64,000 nucleotides of DNA from Stenotrophomonas maltophilia (GCA_002363385.1 DEVL01000004.1:363179-427178); one strand, 5' to 3'. Positions 11,549 through 20,336 are shown, counted from the stretch's first letter. The notes: generated by a model not told the origin, from the letters alone. Made by a program: numbers and translations.

Positions 11549-12040
11549 TCAGTCCTCAGGGTCGTAACGGGTGGCCTGGCGGATGCTGTCGCCGGGGAAC
11601 CCCCGGCGGGCCAGAAGATCGGCGGCTTTGCGCCGCGCAGGCAGTTCCTGCGGGCCGGCTTCGCCAAAACGGCGGCAGACCAGGTCGCGGGCGTTCTCGG
11701 TCCAATCGCCTTCAAAGGTCTCCATGGCCGCAGCGATCTGATCGCTGTCCAGGCCATGCGTGCCCAGTTCGGCGCGGATGTGGATCGGCCCATAGCCGGT
11801 GTTGGCCCGGATCCGGACCAGATTCTCGGCAAAGCGCGTGTCATCCTGCCAGCCGGCCTCGGCCAGCTTGCTGACCGCGGCTTCGGCGGCCTCGTTCTCG
11901 ATGCCGCGGGCCTGCAGTTTGCGGGTCAGCTCTTTACGCGAATGCTCCCGGCGCACCAGCAGCCCCAACGCACGCTGGACCGGCGTCTGTTCCTGGACAC
12001 GGCGCTTGCGCCGGGGTGCGGGGGCTTCGGAGTCTTGCAT
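11549..12040 (-). CDS. recX: Regulatory protein RecX
   Basis: Protein of 163 residues of the RecX family, which binds RecA filaments and restrains their activity. Three-helix RecX repeats are visible: ALGLLVRREHSRKELTRKLQARG, then AAVSKLAEAGWQDDTRFAENLVR and the C-terminal ADLLARRGFPGDSIRQA. It lies 110 bp downstream of recA on the same strand, the canonical arrangement, and is probably part of the lexA-recA-recX SOS unit. Confidence 0.95.
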   Translation of the reverse strand: MQDSEAPAPRRKRRVQEQTPVQRALGLLVRREHSRKELTRKLQARGIENEAAEAAVSKLAEAGWQDDTRFAENLVRIRANTGYGPIHIRAELGTHGLDSDQIAAAMETFEGDWTENARDLVCRRFGEAGPQELPARRKAADLLARRGFPGDSIRQATRYDPED

Positions 12041-12150
12041 GGCAGCGGTCCATTACAGTGCGCCGTCCTTGGCGCCATCCCGTCGGGGATTGGTGAAACT
12101 GCAGGACAGGGCGAGCGTCACTGACGGCGCTGCCCTGCCCCGCAGGAAAC

Positions 12151-13191
12151 TCACTCGGCGTCGTCTTCAGCCTCGTCGCCGCCTTCACGCACGGCTTCTT
12201 CCGGCTGGAACTTCTCGCGCAGCTCGGCTTCCAGGCGCTCGGCGATCTGCGGGTTGTCGCGCAGATAGCCGCGGGCGTTGTCCTTGCCCTGGCCGATGCG
12301 TTCTTCACCGTAGCTGTACCAGGCGCCGGCCTTCTCGACCAGCTTGGCTTCCACGCCCATGTCGATCAGTTCGCCTTCGCGGCTGATGCCTTCGCCGTAC
12401 AGGATCTCAGTGATGACCTGCTTGAACGGGGGCGCCAGCTTGTTCTTGACGACCTTGATCTTGGTCTGGTTGCCGATGATCTCGTCGCCCTTCTTGATCG
12501 CGCCGATACGGCGGATGTCCAGGCGGACGGAGGCGTAGAACTTCAGCGCGTTGCCGCCGGTGGTCACTTCCGGGCTCTGGCCCGGCATCATCACGCCGAT
12601 CTTGTGGCGCAGCTGGTTGATGAAGACCACCAGGGTGTTGGACCGCTTGATGTTGCCGGTCAGCTTACGCAGCGCCTGGCTCATCAGACGGGCCTGCAGG
12701 CCCGGCAGCTGGTCGCCCATTTCGCCTTCGATTTCTGCCTTCGGCGTCAGCGCGGCGACCGAGTCGACCACCACGATGTCCACCGAGCTGGAGCGCACCA
12801 GCATGTCGGCGATTTCCAGCGCCTGCTCACCGGTATCGGGCTGCGAGAGCAGCAGGTCGTCCACGTTGACGCCCAGCTTGGCGGCGTAGATCGGATCCAG
12901 TGCGTGCTCGGCATCGATGAAGGCCGCAGTGCCGCCCTTCTTCTGGCATTCGGCGATCGCCTGCAGGGTCAAGGTGGTCTTGCCCGAGGATTCCGGACCG
13001 TAGATCTCCACCACACGGCCCTTGGGCAGGCCACCGATACCGAGGGCGATATCCAGCATCAGCGAACCGGTGGGGATGACCTCGACCGCTTCGACGACGC
13101 GGTCGCCCATGCGCATCACGGCGCCCTTGCCGAACTGCTTTTCGATCTGGCTCAGCGCGGCGGTGAGGGCGCGCTTTTTGTTTTCGTCCAT
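12151..13191 (-). CDS. recA: Recombinase RecA
   Basis: Protein of 346 residues, the strand-exchange ATPase and LexA co-protease. The Walker A motif GPESSGKT is at 65-72; the L2 loop region INQLRHKIGVMMPGQSPE and the TTGGNALKFYAS segment are present, and the C-terminus is acidic. The start is placed at 13191 (MDENKKRAL) because AAGGA lies ten bases upstream and relatives begin there. An in-frame ATG at 13254 would add 21 Ser/Thr-rich residues that look non-homologous. No copy of the 19-bp LexA palindrome seen before lexA occurs in the 140 bp between lexA and recA, so SOS control may come through the lexA promoter. Confidence 0.97.
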   Translation of the reverse strand: MDENKKRALTAALSQIEKQFGKGAVMRMGDRVVEAVEVIPTGSLMLDIALGIGGLPKGRVVEIYGPESSGKTTLTLQAIAECQKKGGTAAFIDAEHALDPIYAAKLGVNVDDLLLSQPDTGEQALEIADMLVRSSSVDIVVVDSVAALTPKAEIEGEMGDQLPGLQARLMSQALRKLTGNIKRSNTLVVFINQLRHKIGVMMPGQSPEVTTGGNALKFYASVRLDIRRIGAIKKGDEIIGNQTKIKVVKNKLAPPFKQVITEILYGEGISREGELIDMGVEAKLVEKAGAWYSYGEERIGQGKDNARGYLRDNPQIAERLEAELREKFQPEEAVREGGDEAEDDAE

Positions 13192-13395
13192 CGGAGTGGT
13201 CCTTGCAGAGGTCGTATCGGTGGAGGTGCTGTCTTTGGAAGTCTTCTTGGCCATGGGTTCACTTTAAGGCTGGCGTATCGCACGGGCTGAGATTCTGCCC
13301 GGCGTTCGGAAAAAAATTATCGGACATCCGTACCAACCTCAGCAAAACCAGAGATGTGCCACAAAAGACCGCGCGTGATTCAAGGGAGAACAGGG

Positions 13396-14046
13396 TCAGC
13401 GGTTGGGCCGCAGCAACCCGCAATAGAGGCCTTCGATGGCGAAGTCCTGGTCGGGCAGCACTTCGATCGGCTTGTAATCGGGGTTGCGTGGCAGCAGGCG
13501 GATCCGGTCCTTGCCCATCTTCAGCAGCTTGACCGTGATCTCGTCATCGATGCGGGCCACGACGATCTGGCCGGAGCGGGCGTCACGGGTGCGGTGCACA
13601 CCGATCAGATCGCCGTCGAAGATGCCTTCGTCGATCATCGAGTCGCCCTGCACTTTCAGCAGGTAGTCCGGCGCGGGCGAGAAGAACACCCGGTCGAGCA
13701 CCACGAAGTCGTCCGAGCCGATATCCGCGCCGATCGGCAGGCCGGCCGCGACCCGGCCCAGCACCGGCAGGCGCAGGACGTGGTCCGGCAGCGCCGATGC
13801 GGGCAGCGATTCGGGCAGGCCGCTCTGCAGCGCCGGTGCCTGGACCAGCCGGATGCCGCGGGCCTGGCCGGGGATGCGACGGATCGCCCCGGCCTGCTCC
13901 AGCGCTTCCAGATGGTACTGGGCTGCGCGGACGCCCTTGAAGCCGAACGCACGGGCGATTTCCGTCTGCGACGGCGGTGCGCCATCGGTCTCTATACGCT
14001 CGGCGATCAACTGCAGGATCGCCTGCTGGGTATCGGTCAGGTCCAT
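13396..14046 (-). CDS. lexA: SOS repressor LexA
   Basis: Protein of 216 residues. The N-terminal winged HTH covers about 1-68 (QTEIARAFGFKGVRAAQYHLE). The self-cleavage site is Ala101-Gly102 in VLGRVAAGLP. The Ser136 (QGDSMID) / Lys173 (EITVKLL) dyad is intact, so it should be autoproteolytic when stimulated by RecA. The chosen start MDLTDTQQ at 14046 is only three bases from the LexA box at 14049-14067, so no Shine-Dalgarno is possible outside the operator. The mRNA may be leaderless or nearly so. Confidence 0.96.
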   Translation of the reverse strand: MDLTDTQQAILQLIAERIETDGAPPSQTEIARAFGFKGVRAAQYHLEALEQAGAIRRIPGQARGIRLVQAPALQSGLPESLPASALPDHVLRLPVLGRVAAGLPIGADIGSDDFVVLDRVFFSPAPDYLLKVQGDSMIDEGIFDGDLIGVHRTRDARSGQIVVARIDDEITVKLLKMGKDRIRLLPRNPDYKPIEVLPDQDFAIEGLYCGLLRPNR

Positions 14047-14048
14047 CG

Positions 14049-14067
14049 TTAGTAGTATTACTACTAA
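14049..14067. promoter_or_regulatory. LexA operator (SOS box), perfect 19-bp palindrome
   Basis: TTAGTAGTATTACTACTAA is a perfect inverted repeat about a central T and matches the xanthomonad-type LexA site TTAG-N6-TACTA rather than the E. coli CTGT-N8-ACAG type. It ends three bases before the lexA ATG, so LexA autorepression is expected. Confidence 0.92.
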
Positions 14068-14151
14068 CGATGCGGGCACGCAAGTGCCCGAAGAGAAAGA
14101 GGCCATAAAGGAAGGGCTGTCCCGCCGCGGCCGAAGCCTCAAGCGATCCCT

Positions 14152-14283
14152 GTAGCCACCGACCGTTGGTCGGTGAGGGTCAGGCATTCGTGGGCCGCAT
14201 GAGGAGCAGCCACGCGCGGCGTGGCGCAACATACGGGCACCGGTAACGGGTCGGTCAGGCAGGAGCGTCCGACCAACGGTCGG
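14152..14283. repeat. SMAG/REP-like palindromes between lexA and ubiB
   Basis: Two degenerate elements. 14152-14175 has a GTAG head with the palindrome CACCGACC-GTT-GGTCGGTG. 14269-14283 has CCGACC-AAC-GGTCGG in the opposite orientation. They belong to the GACC-core subtype, also found at 28303-28380. The surrounding bases 14068-14293 hold no recognisable gene. Confidence 0.7.
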
Positions 14284-14293
14284 CCCTGCACGT

Positions 14294-14368
14294 AATCTCC
14301 CGCTTACGCGGGAGATTCCGGGGATCCTTCGGATCCCAGCGGCAAGAACCCTATGGGTTCTTGCCGCT
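14294..14368. repeat. Three perfect hairpins in tandem at the ubiB 3' end
   Basis: Three consecutive perfect inverted repeats: 14294-14317 (10-bp stem AATCTCCCGC, loop TTAC), 14321-14337 (7-bp stem GGGATCC, loop TTC) and 14338-14368 (14-bp stem AGCGGCAAGAACCC, loop TAT). The third spans the last five ubiB codons and its stop codon. None is followed by a T-run. A role in transcript end formation or RNA stability is likely but unproven. Confidence 0.75.
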
Positions 14369-16030
14369 GCGCCAGATCGAAAACAGGATCCACACGCCAC
14401 AGAAGCCGGCGCCGATGAAGCCGGCCACGCCAAGCGCGAGCAGCCAGCGGCTGGAGATGCCACCGACGCTGTGCATGACGATCGAGGAGCCGATGATCAG
14501 CGCGGCGGTCACGATGCCCATCACCAGCCGGTTGGCGGCGCGGTTGACCTGGTCGCCGAAGCCCTGCAGCGCGGTGGTTTCGATCTTGAGCTGAAGCCGC
14601 CCGCGGCGCGCCATCTGCAGCAGGCGGCGCACATCGCGCGGCAGATCGCCGACCAGGTCCATCACCCCGACCAGGCTGCGCTTGCCGCGCTTGAGCATCG
14701 CGCCGGGCGAGTAGCGCTGCCACATCACCCGCTCCAGATACGGACGCGCGGCACTGGCCATGTCGAACTGCGGGTCGAGCTGGCGGCCCATGCCTTCCAG
14801 GGTGAGGAAGGTCTTGATCATCAGCGCCAGATCGGCCGGCAGGGTCAGCGCGTACTGGCGCAGCAACTGGGTGATGTTGCCCAGCATCAGGCCCATGTGC
14901 AGGTCTTTCAGCGGCACCCCGCGGTACTGGTCCACGAAGGTGCTGATGTCCTGCTGCAGCCGGGATTCGTCCACCTCCACGCCCCCGGCCCAGTCCAGCA
15001 GCACATCGGCCACCTGCTCCGGCTCCTGGGTGACCAGACCGTGCAGGAGCTGGGCGACCTGGAAGCGGCGCTGCTCGGAGATCGCGCCGACCATGCCGAA
15101 ATCGATCACGCCGATGCGGCCGTCACGCAGGTAGATGATATTGCCCGGATGCGGATCAGCGTGGAAACAGCCGTCCTCCAGCACCATCTTCAGCACGATG
15201 CGCGCGCCGGTACGGGCCAACTGCACGCGGTCCAGACCGGCCGCATCGACACCGGCCAGATCGCGGCCGGGAATGCCGTCGACGAAGCCCTGCACGTTGA
15301 GGCTTTCGCAGGTCCACTGCCAGTGCACGTTGGGGATCAGGATGTCCTCGCGGCCCTGGAAGTTGCGGGCGATACGCTCGGCGTTGCGGCATTCGGCGGC
15401 AAAATCCAGCTCGCGGCGAAGCGACACCTGGAACTGCTGTACCACCTCGGCCGGGCGGTAGCGCTGCATGTCCGGTAGCCGCGCTTCGACGATCTCAGCC
15501 AGCCGCGCCAGGAGACGCAGGTCGGCTTCGATCACCTCGCGGATGCCGGGGCGGCGGATCTTCAGCACCACGGCGGTGCCGTCATGCAGCGTTGCGCGGT
15601 GCGCCTGTGCCAGCGAGGCGGCGGCCATGGGCGTTTCATCGAGCCAGGCGAACACCTCGGTCGGCGGTGCGCCCAGATCGCGTTCAAGCTGATCACGCAC
15701 CTGTGCGTACGGCAGCGCAGGCACGGCATTCTGCAGTTCGGAGAACTCGGCGATCCACTCCGGCGGGAACAGATCCACGCGGGTGGCCAGCACCTGGCCC
15801 AGTTTGACGAAGGTGGGGCCCAGGTCTTCCATCGCCCGGCGCACGCGCACCGGCGCGGTCATCCGCAGCATCTGCTGGGTGTCGTTCCAGTGCAGCAGCC
15901 GACCGGCACGCTCGAGCACATCGGCCAGGCCGATCCGGCGTACCAGATCGCCGAAGCCATAGCGGATCAGGACCGACGCGATTTCCTGCAATCGCCCCAG
16001 GTCACGCACGGTACCCAGCGTCTCCCACAT
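14351..16030 (-). CDS. ubiB: UbiB-family atypical kinase/ATPase (ubiquinone biosynthesis)
   Basis: Protein of 559 residues, typical for UbiB (ABC1/ADCK family), membrane-associated and needed for aerobic ubiquinone synthesis. The family-specific KxGQ motif (FVKLGQVLATR), the nucleotide-binding Lys in AVVLKIRRPGI, the catalytic-loop HADPHPGNII and the metal-binding IDFGMVG are present. Two hydrophobic helices lie at the C-terminus (about 495-550). The start ATG at 16030 has AGGAG upstream. The usual ubiE/ubiJ neighbours are absent, so assignment rests on sequence; another ABC1-family paralogue cannot be excluded. Confidence 0.88.
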   Translation of the reverse strand: MWETLGTVRDLGRLQEIASVLIRYGFGDLVRRIGLADVLERAGRLLHWNDTQQMLRMTAPVRVRRAMEDLGPTFVKLGQVLATRVDLFPPEWIAEFSELQNAVPALPYAQVRDQLERDLGAPPTEVFAWLDETPMAAASLAQAHRATLHDGTAVVLKIRRPGIREVIEADLRLLARLAEIVEARLPDMQRYRPAEVVQQFQVSLRRELDFAAECRNAERIARNFQGREDILIPNVHWQWTCESLNVQGFVDGIPGRDLAGVDAAGLDRVQLARTGARIVLKMVLEDGCFHADPHPGNIIYLRDGRIGVIDFGMVGAISEQRRFQVAQLLHGLVTQEPEQVADVLLDWAGGVEVDESRLQQDISTFVDQYRGVPLKDLHMGLMLGNITQLLRQYALTLPADLALMIKTFLTLEGMGRQLDPQFDMASAARPYLERVMWQRYSPGAMLKRGKRSLVGVMDLVGDLPRDVRRLLQMARRGRLQLKIETTALQGFGDQVNRAANRLVMGIVTAALIIGSSIVMHSVGGISSRWLLALGVAGFIGAGFCGVWILFSIWRSGKNP

Positions 16031-16066
16031 CGGCCCACTCTCCTGTCAGCACACCCGGTCAGGATG

Positions 16067-16561
16067 TCACAACAGCGGGAAGATTCCCGTCAGCGCCTGC
16101 TGCACGGTCTGCCGCCGTATGGCTTCGCGGTCGCCATCAAACTGGAACAATTGCGCACGGGCATAGCCGCCACGGCCTTTCCAGCCGATCCACACGCTGC
16201 CGACCGGTTTGTCCTCGCTGCCGCCGCCGGGCCCGGCAATGCCGGTCACCGCCACGGCGATGCCGGCGCCGGAATTGATCAATGCACCAGAGACCATTTC
16301 CAGCACGGTCTCGCGGCTGACTGCGCCGAACTGTTCCAGAGTTTGCGCGCGCACGCCCAGCAGGCGTTGCTTGGCTTCGTAGCTGTAGACCACCATGCCG
16401 CAATCGAAGAATGCCGAGGAGCCAGCGATATCGGTCATCGCTTTGGCGATCCAGCCGCCACTGCAGCTCTCAGCGGTGACCAGCTGCAACGAGGCCTGCT
16501 GCAGGCGCTGGCCCACGTCACTGGCGAGGGCGCCCAGCTCGGCGTCGGAAGGAACGGTCAT
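16067..16561 (-). CDS. pncC: Nicotinamide-nucleotide amidohydrolase (CinA C-terminal family)
   Basis: Protein of 164 residues, equal in size to stand-alone PncC, which deamidates nicotinamide mononucleotide to nicotinic acid mononucleotide in the NAD salvage cycle. Signature segments are TAESCSGGWIAKAMTDIAGSS, then VVYSYEAKQRLLGV and GIAGPGGGSEDKPVGSVWIG. The N-terminal CinA competence domain is absent. The start at 16561 follows AGGA. It lies just downstream of hflX, separated by a SMAG-like palindrome, and upstream of ubiB. Confidence 0.92.
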   Translation of the reverse strand: MTVPSDAELGALASDVGQRLQQASLQLVTAESCSGGWIAKAMTDIAGSSAFFDCGMVVYSYEAKQRLLGVRAQTLEQFGAVSRETVLEMVSGALINSGAGIAVAVTGIAGPGGGSEDKPVGSVWIGWKGRGGYARAQLFQFDGDREAIRRQTVQQALTGIFPLL

Positions 16562-16676
16562 GGGGAATCCTGGATCAACGGGGGGACGAACGCCCCCCCT
16601 GTTTTAGCCGAAATCGTGGGTGATGTCCTGTGTTGCCGGGTGCGACAAGGGGTCGCTCACCCTCAGGATCATGGGC

Positions 16677-16693
16677 GCCGGCCAGCGGCCGGC
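16677..16693. repeat. Single SMAG/REP-like palindrome
   Basis: GCCGGCCAGCGGCCGGC is the same core as at 86-157 and 47901-47994, here as one copy with a degenerate head (GTGA in place of GTAG). It lies seven bases beyond the hflX stop codon, so it would be in the hflX 3' UTR. Confidence 0.75.
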
Positions 16694-16700
16694 TCACTCC

Positions 16701-18011
16701 TCACCACTCCGGGAGCTTTTCCGGAAGCATCGCGCGGATCGGTTCGCCGCCCTCGCCGGCTGCCAGCTTCTCGGCCTCGGCGATCGGGATTTCCACCTGG
16801 AGCAGCCAGCCATCTTCGTCGGTGGCTTCACTGCGCACCACTTCCAGCTGGTGCAGGCGCGAACGCAGGCGACCGGCACTCGGCGGCAGCCGCAGCTCGC
16901 CACTGACGTGCTGCAGGCCCAGCCGCTTGCCCAGCACGGACTGCAGCAGCGGCAGGCCGACGTTGTCGCGGGCGGAAATCCAGACCCGCTCGCGGCGCGC
17001 GTTGTCGGGGATGCCGTCCTGGCCGTCGTGACGCACTTCAGCCCCGTCGATGCGGTCGATCTTGTTGAACACCAGCAACTGCGGCAGATCGCCCGCGCCG
17101 ATGGCGGTCAGCACTTCATCGACCTGTGCGATGCGCTCCTCGCGGTGCGGATCGGCAGCATCGACCAGATGCAGCAGGAAGTCCGCTTCGCGGGCTTCGG
17201 ACAAGGTGGACCGGAACGCGGCCACCAGATCATGCGGCAGGTCGCGCACGAAGCCGACGGTGTCAGCCAGCACAACGCTGCCGCCCGGCAGTGCGATGCG
17301 GCGCACGGTCGGGTCCAACGTGGCAAACAACTGGTCCGCGGCGTACGCCTCGGCGCCGGTCAGTGCGTTGAACAGGGTCGACTTGCCGGCATTGGTATAG
17401 CCCACCAGCGCCACGCGCGGCAGCTCGCTGCGCAGGCGCGCACGGCGCATCTGGGTGCGCTGCACTTCCACCTTTTCCAGCTTCTTCTGCAGCTGTTCCA
17501 CCCGCTTCTGCAGCAGGCGGCGATCGGTTTCCAGCTGGGTTTCACCCGGGCCGCGCAGGCCGATCGAACCGCCGCGCTGGCGCTCCAGATGGGTCCAGCC
17601 GCGGATCAGCCGCGTGGACATGTGGCGCAGCTGCGCCAGTTCCACCTGCAGCTTGCCTTCGTGGCTGCGCGCGCGCTGGGCGAAGATGTCCAGGATCAGC
17701 CCGGTACGGTCGATCACGCGCCGCTCCAGGAACCGCTCCAGGTTGCGCTCCTGCCCCGGCGACAGCGCATGATTGACCAGGATCAGGTCGGCGCCGGTGG
17801 CGTCGGCCGCGGCCTTGACCTCATCCAGCTTGCCGCTGCCGATCAGGATCGACGGATTGGGCCGATCGATGCGCGCGGTCAGCGTAGCCGCGATGCTGGC
17901 CCCGGCGGAGCGGGCCAGATCGGTGAACTCTTCCAGCACGTCGTCTTCGAGCCGGCCGGCATGCGGCTGGATCAGGAGTGCGTGTTCGCCTCGCTTGGAA
18001 CGGTCAAACAC
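16701..18011 (-). CDS. hflX: Ribosome-associated GTPase HflX
   Basis: Protein of 436 residues that binds 50S subunits and rescues or splits stalled ribosomes. The HflX-specific N-terminal domain includes GQERNLERFLERRVIDRT and the Gly-rich RQRGGSIGLRGPGETQLETD. The G domain shows G1 GYTNAGKST, G3 DTVGF and G4 NKID. The start is GTG at 18011 with GGAG six bases upstream. It lies 26 bp downstream of hfq, the conserved hfq-hflX pair. Confidence 0.96.
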   Translation of the reverse strand: MFDRSKRGEHALLIQPHAGRLEDDVLEEFTDLARSAGASIAATLTARIDRPNPSILIGSGKLDEVKAAADATGADLILVNHALSPGQERNLERFLERRVIDRTGLILDIFAQRARSHEGKLQVELAQLRHMSTRLIRGWTHLERQRGGSIGLRGPGETQLETDRRLLQKRVEQLQKKLEKVEVQRTQMRRARLRSELPRVALVGYTNAGKSTLFNALTGAEAYAADQLFATLDPTVRRIALPGGSVVLADTVGFVRDLPHDLVAAFRSTLSEAREADFLLHLVDAADPHREERIAQVDEVLTAIGAGDLPQLLVFNKIDRIDGAEVRHDGQDGIPDNARRERVWISARDNVGLPLLQSVLGKRLGLQHVSGELRLPPSAGRLRSRLHQLEVVRSEATDEDGWLLQVEIPIAEAEKLAAGEGGEPIRAMLPEKLPEW

Positions 18012-18037
18012 GCAGTTCTCCAGAATTCTTCACGCTA

Positions 18038-18319
18038 TCACTCAACGTCGTCATCACCTTGGACGCCATCGGCGCCATCGTTGGATTGCACATAGCCACC
18101 CCCGGGCCCAACCTTCACGTTGCGTGCCGGCACCACGGTCGAGATGGCGTGCTTGTACACCATCTGGCTCACCGTATTGCGCAGCAGCACCACGAACTGG
18201 TCGAACGATTCAATCGTCCCCTGCAGCTTGATGCCATTGACCAGATACACCGACACCGGCACACGTTCGCGCCGAAGTGCATTCAGAAACGGATCCTGCA
18301 GCGATTGCCCCTTGGACAT
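18038..18319 (-). CDS. hfq: RNA chaperone Hfq
   Basis: Protein of 93 residues, a hexameric Sm-like chaperone for sRNA-mRNA pairing. The Sm1 motif (VSVYLVNGIKLQGTIESFDQF) and the Sm2 KH motif (YKHAISTVVPAR) are intact. The C-terminal tail is short, with a Gly-rich patch and an acidic end (GDDDVE), which in other Hfq proteins modulates RNA release. The start at 18319 has AGGAG upstream. It heads the hfq-hflX unit and follows miaA, as in many gammaproteobacteria. Confidence 0.97.
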   Translation of the reverse strand: MSKGQSLQDPFLNALRRERVPVSVYLVNGIKLQGTIESFDQFVVLLRNTVSQMVYKHAISTVVPARNVKVGPGGGYVQSNDGADGVQGDDDVE

Positions 18320-18426
18320 TGCACACTCCTGATTATTGTTTTTATGGTCTTCCGGCAGTTGCCACGGCCCCCGCCGCCCGCCGGAACCCTTGATGGTACA
18401 CGGGGTGGGTGGGTGAGCGCGTGGAC

Positions 18427-19380
18427 TCAGCGGTCGACGAAGGTCGACACCGCATCCGCCAGGGAAGCCCTGTCTAGATGGGGATCGAACCAGCGCGCAT
18501 CAAGCTCCCCGCGCAGCCAGGTCAGCTGGCGCTTGGCCAGCTGGCGGGTGGCCTGGATGCCGCGTTCACGGAACAGCTCGGCCGTCCCCTGCCCGTCCAG
18601 ATACTCCCAGGCCTGCCGGTAGCCCACCGCCCGCACGGCCGGCAGATCCAGCGGCGCGGCCACCCCGGCCATGGCCGGCAGGGCCCGCAGCGCGCGGACT
18701 TCGTCCAGGAACCCGTGGCCCAGCATCGCGTCGAAACGCGTTTCGATGCGCTGGTGCAGCACCGTGCGCTCGCGCGGGGCGAGGATCAGTTTGAGCGCCC
18801 GCACCGGCAGCCGGTCCACACCGGGCAGCTTCTGCCACTCGCTGATCGGGGTGCCGGTGAGGCGATGGACTTCCAGCGCGCGCTGGATACGCTGCGGGTC
18901 GGTGGCATGAATACGCTTTGCCGCTGCCGGATCGATGCCGGCGAGCTGGGCATGCATCGCCGCCCAGCCCTGCTCGGCCGCCTCGGCGGCGATCTGCGCG
19001 CGCACCGCCGGATCGGCTTCAGGCATCGGCGACAGACCCTGCAGCAGGGCGCGGAAGTACAGCCCGGTGCCACCGGCCAGAATCGGCATCCGCCCGCGCG
19101 CAATGATGCCGCGGACGGCCTGCGCGGCGTCGCTGGCGAACTCCGCCGCCGAATAGGTCTGCCACGGGTCGCGCACATCGAGCAGGTGGTGCGGCGCCTG
19201 CGCGCGCTCGGCCGCGTCGGGCTTGGCCGAGCCGATATCCAGCCCGCGGTAGACCAGCGCCGAATCGACGCTGACGATCTCACCGTCCAGCTGCTGGGCC
19301 AGCGCGATCGCGGTGGCGGTCTTGCCCGACGCGGTCGGACCCATCACCGCGATCGCAAGAGGGCGCTGATCGACGGCCAT
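18427..19380 (-). CDS. miaA: tRNA dimethylallyltransferase MiaA
   Basis: Protein of 317 residues that transfers a dimethylallyl group to A37 of tRNAs reading codons beginning with U. The P-loop GPTASGKT, the substrate-binding DSALVYRGLDIGSAKP and the mid-domain GGTGLYFRALLQG are canonical, with the tRNA-binding RQLAKRQLTWLRG near the C-terminus. Its ATG shares one base with the folP stop codon (TGATG), indicating translational coupling; the earlier in-frame start at 19458 would overlap folP extensively. Confidence 0.96.
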   Translation of the reverse strand: MAVDQRPLAIAVMGPTASGKTATAIALAQQLDGEIVSVDSALVYRGLDIGSAKPDAAERAQAPHHLLDVRDPWQTYSAAEFASDAAQAVRGIIARGRMPILAGGTGLYFRALLQGLSPMPEADPAVRAQIAAEAAEQGWAAMHAQLAGIDPAAAKRIHATDPQRIQRALEVHRLTGTPISEWQKLPGVDRLPVRALKLILAPRERTVLHQRIETRFDAMLGHGFLDEVRALRALPAMAGVAAPLDLPAVRAVGYRQAWEYLDGQGTAELFRERGIQATRQLAKRQLTWLRGELDARWFDPHLDRASLADAVSTFVDR

Positions 19381-20291
19381 CAGTCCTCGTCCGGCCAGCG
19401 CGGCATCGCCGGGGCCGCCGACACCCGCGGCATTGGCACGGCATCGACCGCCGCCCATACCTTCAAGGCGTCGACCGTGGCCGCGACATCGTGCACGCGC
19501 AGCAGCATCGCGCCACGCTGGGCGGCGATCAGGTGTGCGGCGATGGAACCCGCCACGCGGTCACGCGGCTGCTCACGACCGGTCAGCTCACCGATGCTGC
19601 GCTTGCGCGACAGGCCGGCCAGCATCGGCACGCCCAGCTCGAGGAAGCGGTCCGAGCGCGCCAGCAGGATCATGTTGTGTTCGGTCGTCTTGCCGAAGCC
19701 GAAGCCCAGATCGATGATCAGGTGCTTCTTGGCAACGCCGGCCATCTCGGCCTGGAACATGCGCTCGGTCAGGAAGCGATGCACCTCGGCGACGACGTCA
19801 TCGTAGTGCGGGGTGTCCTGCATGCTGCCGGGCTCGCCCTGCATGTGCATCAGCACCACCGGCACGCCGAGTTCGGCGGCGGCCTCCAGCGCACCGGGCT
19901 GGCGCAGCGCATGAATGTCATTGATCAGACCGGCACCCACCGCCACGGCGGCACGCATCACCTCGGGCTTGAAGGTGTCGATGCTGATCGGCACGGCGGT
20001 TTCGCGTACCAGACGCTCAATTACCGGGATGACCCGGCGCAGCTCTTCATCCAGCGGCACCGGCGCACTGCCAGGCCGCGTCGACTCGCCGCCGATGTCG
20101 AGCAGGTCCGCGCCTTCGGCCACCAGCTGCAGGCCGTGCGCGACCGCGGCATCGACACTGTCGTGCTCACCGCCGTCGGAAAACGAATCCGGGGTGACAT
20201 TGACGATGCCCATGACCCGAGGGCGATCCAGCCGCAGCAGGCGGCCGCCGCAATCAAGCTGGGGAGAAATGTCGAACATGGGCAGATCCAC
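19380..20291 (-). CDS. folP: Dihydropteroate synthase
   Basis: Protein of 303 residues that condenses 6-hydroxymethyl-dihydropterin diphosphate with p-aminobenzoate in folate synthesis (the sulfonamide target). Signatures are MGIVNVTPDSFSDGG, DIGGESTRPG, the Asn/Asp of INDIHAL, DLGFGFGKT and GLSRKRSIGEL. MFDISPQL at 20279 is an alternative start. It overlaps miaA by one base. In many bacteria folP lies between ftsH and glmM; here two small envelope genes separate it from ftsH and glmM is not adjacent. Confidence 0.96.
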   Translation of the reverse strand: MDLPMFDISPQLDCGGRLLRLDRPRVMGIVNVTPDSFSDGGEHDSVDAAVAHGLQLVAEGADLLDIGGESTRPGSAPVPLDEELRRVIPVIERLVRETAVPISIDTFKPEVMRAAVAVGAGLINDIHALRQPGALEAAAELGVPVVLMHMQGEPGSMQDTPHYDDVVAEVHRFLTERMFQAEMAGVAKKHLIIDLGFGFGKTTEHNMILLARSDRFLELGVPMLAGLSRKRSIGELTGREQPRDRVAGSIAAHLIAAQRGAMLLRVHDVAATVDALKVWAAVDAVPMPRVSAAPAMPRWPDED

Positions 20292-20336
20292 GAAGTACGC
20301 CAGCGCGTAGTTTACGCTGGCGCACCGGACCGGCCG

